From Gemmataceae bacterium (GTDB lineage Bacteria; Planctomycetota; Planctomycetia; Gemmatales; Gemmataceae): 7,506 nucleotides of DNA. Positions 4,890 to 7,506 of this stretch are shown one piece after another. The notes beneath the pieces are model-generated. The model searched no databases. It had not been told where the DNA came from and was given only the letters and a program-made list of their open reading frames with translations. The DNA is taken from NCBI GenBank assembly GCA_020847555.1, contig JADLBT010000136.1, positions 1 to 7,506 on the forward strand, read 5' to 3'. How positions within the stretch are numbered: position 1 is the stretch's first letter; each line of letters opens with the position of its first letter. The translations under genes and the position numbers were made by a program.

Positions 4890-7388
4890 TCACTCCTTGC
4901 AGACCACCTCGTCGAGGGTGAGGAGCAGGTTCGCCATCGCCGTGTACGCGGCCAACTCCGTCACGTCCAGGGCCGGGTCACGCGGGAACTCGCCGGCGCT
5001 GACGAGCCGCACTGCCGCGGCCCGGTCCGCCCGATACTGACCCAGCACGCGCTCGAAGCCGCGCCGCAGGATGCTCCGCTCCGCGGCGGTCGGGGGCCGC
5101 GCGGTGGCCGCCCGGAACGCCGCCGCCAGCCGGCCCTCCGGCGTCCCGGCCTGACACATCAGGCGTTCGGCCCAGACGCGCGCCGCCTCGACGAAGGTCG
5201 TGTCGTTCATCATTACCAGCGCGTGCAGCGGCGTGTTGGTGCGCGGCAGGCGCACCGTGCAGATCTGCCGCGGCGACGTGTCGAACAGGTTCGTCGGGCC
5301 GACCGACCGGCGCCAGAACGTGTACAGGCTGCGGCGGTACAGGCTCTCGCCCCGGTCCTGCACGTACTTGATGAAGCCGAAACTGAACTCCTCCCAGATG
5401 CCCGGCGGCTGGTACGGCCGGACCGGCGGCCCGCCGCGCCGCTCGGCGAGGAGTCCGCTCAGCGCCAGCGCCTGATCACGCAGCGCGAAGGACGTGAGCC
5501 GCCCCCGCGGGCCGCGCGCCAGCAGCCGGTTGTCCGGGTCACGCTCCAGTACCTCCTTCGTCACCTTCGACGCCTGGCGGTAGGTTGCGCTTGTCACGAT
5601 CAGCCGGTGGATGCGCTTGACGTTCCAGTCGCGCATGAACTCGACCGCCAGCCAGTCGAGCAGCTCCGGGTGGGTCGGCGATTCGCCCTGCGACCCGAAG
5701 TCCTCTGCGGTCTTGACCAGCCCCGTCCCGAAAAATGTCTGCCAGGAGCGGTTGACCGCGACGCGCGCCGTCAGCGGGTTGGCCCGATCCACCAGCCAGC
5801 GCGCCAGCCCCAGCCGGTTCTTCGGCGCTCCCTGCGGCAGCGGCGGTAGGCAGGCGGGGACGTCCGGGCCGACCTTCGCGCCGTGCCTGTCGTACTGCCC
5901 GCGGAGCAGCACGAACGTGTCGCGCGGCTGCGGCCGCTCCTCCATCACCATCGTGATCAGCACGGATTGGCGCAGCCCGTCCAGCGCCTTGCGCTCCTTC
6001 GCCAGCCGGGCATCGAGTTGCCGGCGCTCCGGGGTGACAGCGAGATAGTGCTCGGCGAGCGCCTGCTGCTGGGCGGCGGTCCGCTGGCCGCGGGGGGTGC
6101 GCAGGATCGCCACCAGGTAGGCCGTCATGCGCTCGGTCGTTAGCCCCTTCTCCCAGTCGCCCGGGCCGTGGAGGACGCGCGCGCCGAGCGCCTTCTGATC
6201 TGCCTCCAGCCTGGCGATGAGTTGCTGCTTCGCGGCAATCCCGGTCCGTTGCTCCTCGGTCGGCAGTTCGAGGGTCGGCGCGGCGGTACTGTTGCGCCGG
6301 TCCACGCCGCCCGTCTCGGCGACGTTGTTGAAGAAAGCGTAGAGCTGGTAGAACTCCTTCTGCGACAGCGGGTCGTACTTGTGGTCGTGGCAGCGCCCGC
6401 ACCCGGCGGTCAGCCCGAGCCAGATCGTCGCCGTCGTCTCGACGCGATCCACCACGTAATCGACGCGCGACTCCTCGACGATGCGCCCGCCCTCGCCGTT
6501 GAGCATGTGGTTGCGGTTGAACCCGGTCGCGACCCGCTGCGCCACCGTCGGACTGGGCAGCAGGTCGCCAGCGAGTTGCTCGACCGTGAACTGGTCAAAT
6601 GGCATGTTCGCGTTGAGCGCGTTGACGACCCAGTCGCGCCACGGCCACATGGGGCGCGTCCCGTCAGTCTGATAGCCGTTCGTGTCGGCGTAGCGCGCGG
6701 CGTCGAGCCACTCCAGCACCATGCGCTCGCCGTAACGCGGCGACGCGAGCAGCCGCTCGACTACCTTCTCGTAGGCGTCGGCCGCGCGGTCGTTGGCAAA
6801 GGCATCGATCTCGGCCAGAGTCGGCGGCAGGCCGGTCAGATCGAGCGTGACGCGCCGGAGCAGCGCCTCGCGCGGAGCCTCGGGAGAGGGCCGTAGCCCT
6901 TCTCGGTCGAGGCGAGCGAGGAGGAAGTGGTCGATCGGGTTGCGCGGCCAGGACGGGTCGCCCACGGCCGGCACGGACGGACGCTGCGGCGGGATGTAGG
7001 ACCAGTGATTCTGATACACAGCCCCCTGCTCGACCCAGCGACGCAGCAGCTCAATCTGGCGCGGCGTCAGCTGGCGGCCGGAGCTGGGCGGCGGCATCTT
7101 CTTCGACCGCTCGGCCGTCGAGACGCGCCGCAGCAGGTCGCTCTGGCCCGGTTTGCCCGGGACGACGGCGCGATACCCACCGAGGTCGCCGAACAGGCCG
7201 TCGCGCGTGTCGAGGCGCAGGTCGGCCTTGCGGGTGGACTGGGCCGGTCCGTGGCAGGTGTAGCAGGTGTCAGACAGGATCGGGCGGATGTCGCGGTTGA
7301 ACTCGATTTTTCCTGGCGGACCGTCGGCGCGGGCGGCGGGCGTAACGAGCAGGGCGAGGAAGCAGCTCAGCGGGGCACGCAGATGCAT
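4890..7388 (-). CDS. Secreted PSCyt1-DUF1549-DUF1553 protein (planctomycete cytochrome-c-like domain)
   Basis: An 832-residue protein. A Sec signal peptide covers about residues 1-21, with a likely cut after ARA (19-21). The planctomycete cytochrome-c-like domain (about 28-120) carries one CxxCH haem site, CYTCHG (42-47), and a possible distal ligand region KKMPPPSSG (96-104). DUF1549 (about 150-358) includes DLTGLPPT (183-190) and a second Cxx[13 protein letters not shown] (330-340). A charged, coiled-coil-like linker (about 375-476) follows, then DUF1553 (about 525-780) with [18 protein letters not shown] (537-554). Family knowledge: this architecture is characteristic of Planctomycetes and relatives, usually beside a DUF1501 gene, and its reaction is unknown; covalent haem would be added outside the cytoplasm. 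Domain borders are estimates. ATG at 7388 is chosen because the signal peptide starts there and CCGCCTGCGAGA lies 9 nt upstream; the frame continues to 7460 without signal-like sequence. It is the first gene of the probable three-gene unit. Confidence 0.95.
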   Translation of the reverse strand: MHLRAPLSCFLALLVTPAARADGPPGKIEFNRDIRPILSDTCYTCHGPAQSTRKADLRLDTRDGLFGDLGGYRAVVPGKPGQSDLLRRVSTAERSKKMPPPSSGRQLTPRQIELLRRWVEQGAVYQNHWSYIPPQRPSVPAVGDPSWPRNPIDHFLLARLDREGLRPSPEAPREALLRRVTLDLTGLPPTLAEIDAFANDRAADAYEKVVERLLASPRYGERMVLEWLDAARYADTNGYQTDGTRPMWPWRDWVVNALNANMPFDQFTVEQLAGDLLPSPTVAQRVATGFNRNHMLNGEGGRIVEESRVDYVVDRVETTATIWLGLTAGCGRCHDHKYDPLSQKEFYQLYAFFNNVAETGGVDRRNSTAAPTLELPTEEQRTGIAAKQQLIARLEADQKALGARVLHGPGDWEKGLTTERMTAYLVAILRTPRGQRTAAQQQALAEHYLAVTPERRQLDARLAKERKALDGLRQSVLITMVMEERPQPRDTFVLLRGQYDRHGAKVGPDVPACLPPLPQGAPKNRLGLARWLVDRANPLTARVAVNRSWQTFFGTGLVKTAEDFGSQGESPTHPELLDWLAVEFMRDWNVKRIHRLIVTSATYRQASKVTKEVLERDPDNRLLARGPRGRLTSFALRDQALALSGLLAERRGGPPVRPYQPPGIWEEFSFGFIKYVQDRGESLYRRSLYTFWRRSVGPTNLFDTSPRQICTVRLPRTNTPLHALVMMNDTTFVEAARVWAERLMCQAGTPEGRLAAAFRAATARPPTAAERSILRRGFERVLGQYRADRAAAVRLVSAGEFPRDPALDVTELAAYTAMANLLLTLDEVVCKE

Positions 7389-7397
7389 GGAGGAATC

Positions 7398-7409
7398 TCT
7401 CGCAGGCGG
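7398..7409 (-). promoter_or_regulatory. Start-proximal element CCGCCTGCGAGA, copy 3
   Basis: On the minus strand CCGCCTGCGAGA is followed by GATTCCTCC and the ATG at 7388 (9-nt spacer). It is identical over 12 nt to the copy before DUF1501. It would lie in the short leader downstream of the predicted promoter at 7432-7460, which suggests a role in the mRNA rather than in transcription start. Confidence 0.45.
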
Positions 7410-7431
7410 GAGGGTCAATCCTGTTCTGCCC

Positions 7432-7460
7432 ATTCTCCCCACCTTCACCGCGGGCGTCAA
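7432..7460 (-). promoter_or_regulatory. Sigma70-like promoter of the DUF1549/DUF1553-Uma2-DUF1501 unit
   Basis: On the minus strand TTGACG (7455-7460, 5 of 6 to the -35 consensus) and GAGAAT (7432-7437, 4 of 6 to the -10 consensus) are separated by exactly 17 nt. Transcription would start near 7425, leaving a leader of about 37 nt before the ATG at 7388. No operator-like repeat is visible beside it. Confidence 0.45.
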
Positions 7461-7506
7461 CCGCTTAAACGCGCGTCGCGGCGGCGTCGTACCAGCCCGG
7501 CGCCAG

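Noticed and set aside
4875..6896. Plus-strand open frames at 4875-5849 and 6168-6896, and minus-strand frame-shifted open frames within the DUF1549/DUF1553 gene
   Set aside because: Low-complexity Arg/Pro/Ala-rich translations with no motif, fully overlapped by a clear multi-domain gene.

Overview
The window looks like chromosomal DNA of a planctomycete, probably of the Gemmata/Gemmataceae type. This is an inference from gene content. It holds a secreted protein with a planctomycete cytochrome-c-like domain plus DUF1549 and DUF1553 (4890-7388) and a Tat-exported DUF1501 protein (2774-4237), a pair that is massively expanded in Planctomycetes and relatives. It also holds a Uma2-family gene, a family common in that phylum. 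The DNA is very GC-rich. All six supported genes lie on the minus strand, so transcription runs from high to low coordinates. Long plus-strand open frames are GC-driven shadows.

Layout in order of transcription. A sigma70-like promoter (7432-7460) precedes the 832-codon PSCyt1/DUF1549/DUF1553 gene (7388-4890). A 51-nt spacer with a small hairpin leads to a Uma2-family PD-(D/E)XK protein gene (4838-4266). After 28 nt comes the DUF1501 gene (4237-2774). A hairpin followed by TTTT directly after the DUF1501 stop (2753-2775) looks like a terminator, so these three genes can be read as one transcription unit. A short non-coding stretch (2548-2773) with two copies of a 9-bp direct repeat and a possible promoter precedes a second pair: a 74-aa zinc-ribbon-like protein (2547-2323) and a CHAD-domain protein (2268-1294). 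After a 140-nt gap comes an enolase-superfamily enzyme of the muconate-lactonizing type (1153-38), whose best start is a GTG.

How the genes may fit together. The DUF1549/DUF1553 and DUF1501 proteins are both predicted to leave the cytoplasm, one by Sec and one by Tat, and are likely partners in a cell-envelope process whose chemistry is not known from the sequence. The Uma2 protein is predicted to be cytoplasmic and nuclease-fold, and appears lodged between them. The CHAD protein probably binds polyphosphate or another polyanion. The enolase-superfamily enzyme has a full set of catalytic residues but an unknown substrate.

The most notable non-coding signal is a 12-nt element, CCGCCTGCGRGA, found just upstream of the start codons of three otherwise unrelated genes (zinc ribbon, DUF1501, DUF1549/1553). 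The other three genes instead have purine-rich Shine-Dalgarno-like sequences. There is no CRISPR array, tRNA, rRNA, insertion sequence or clear defence island here, and no gene-free stretch over 300 bases.
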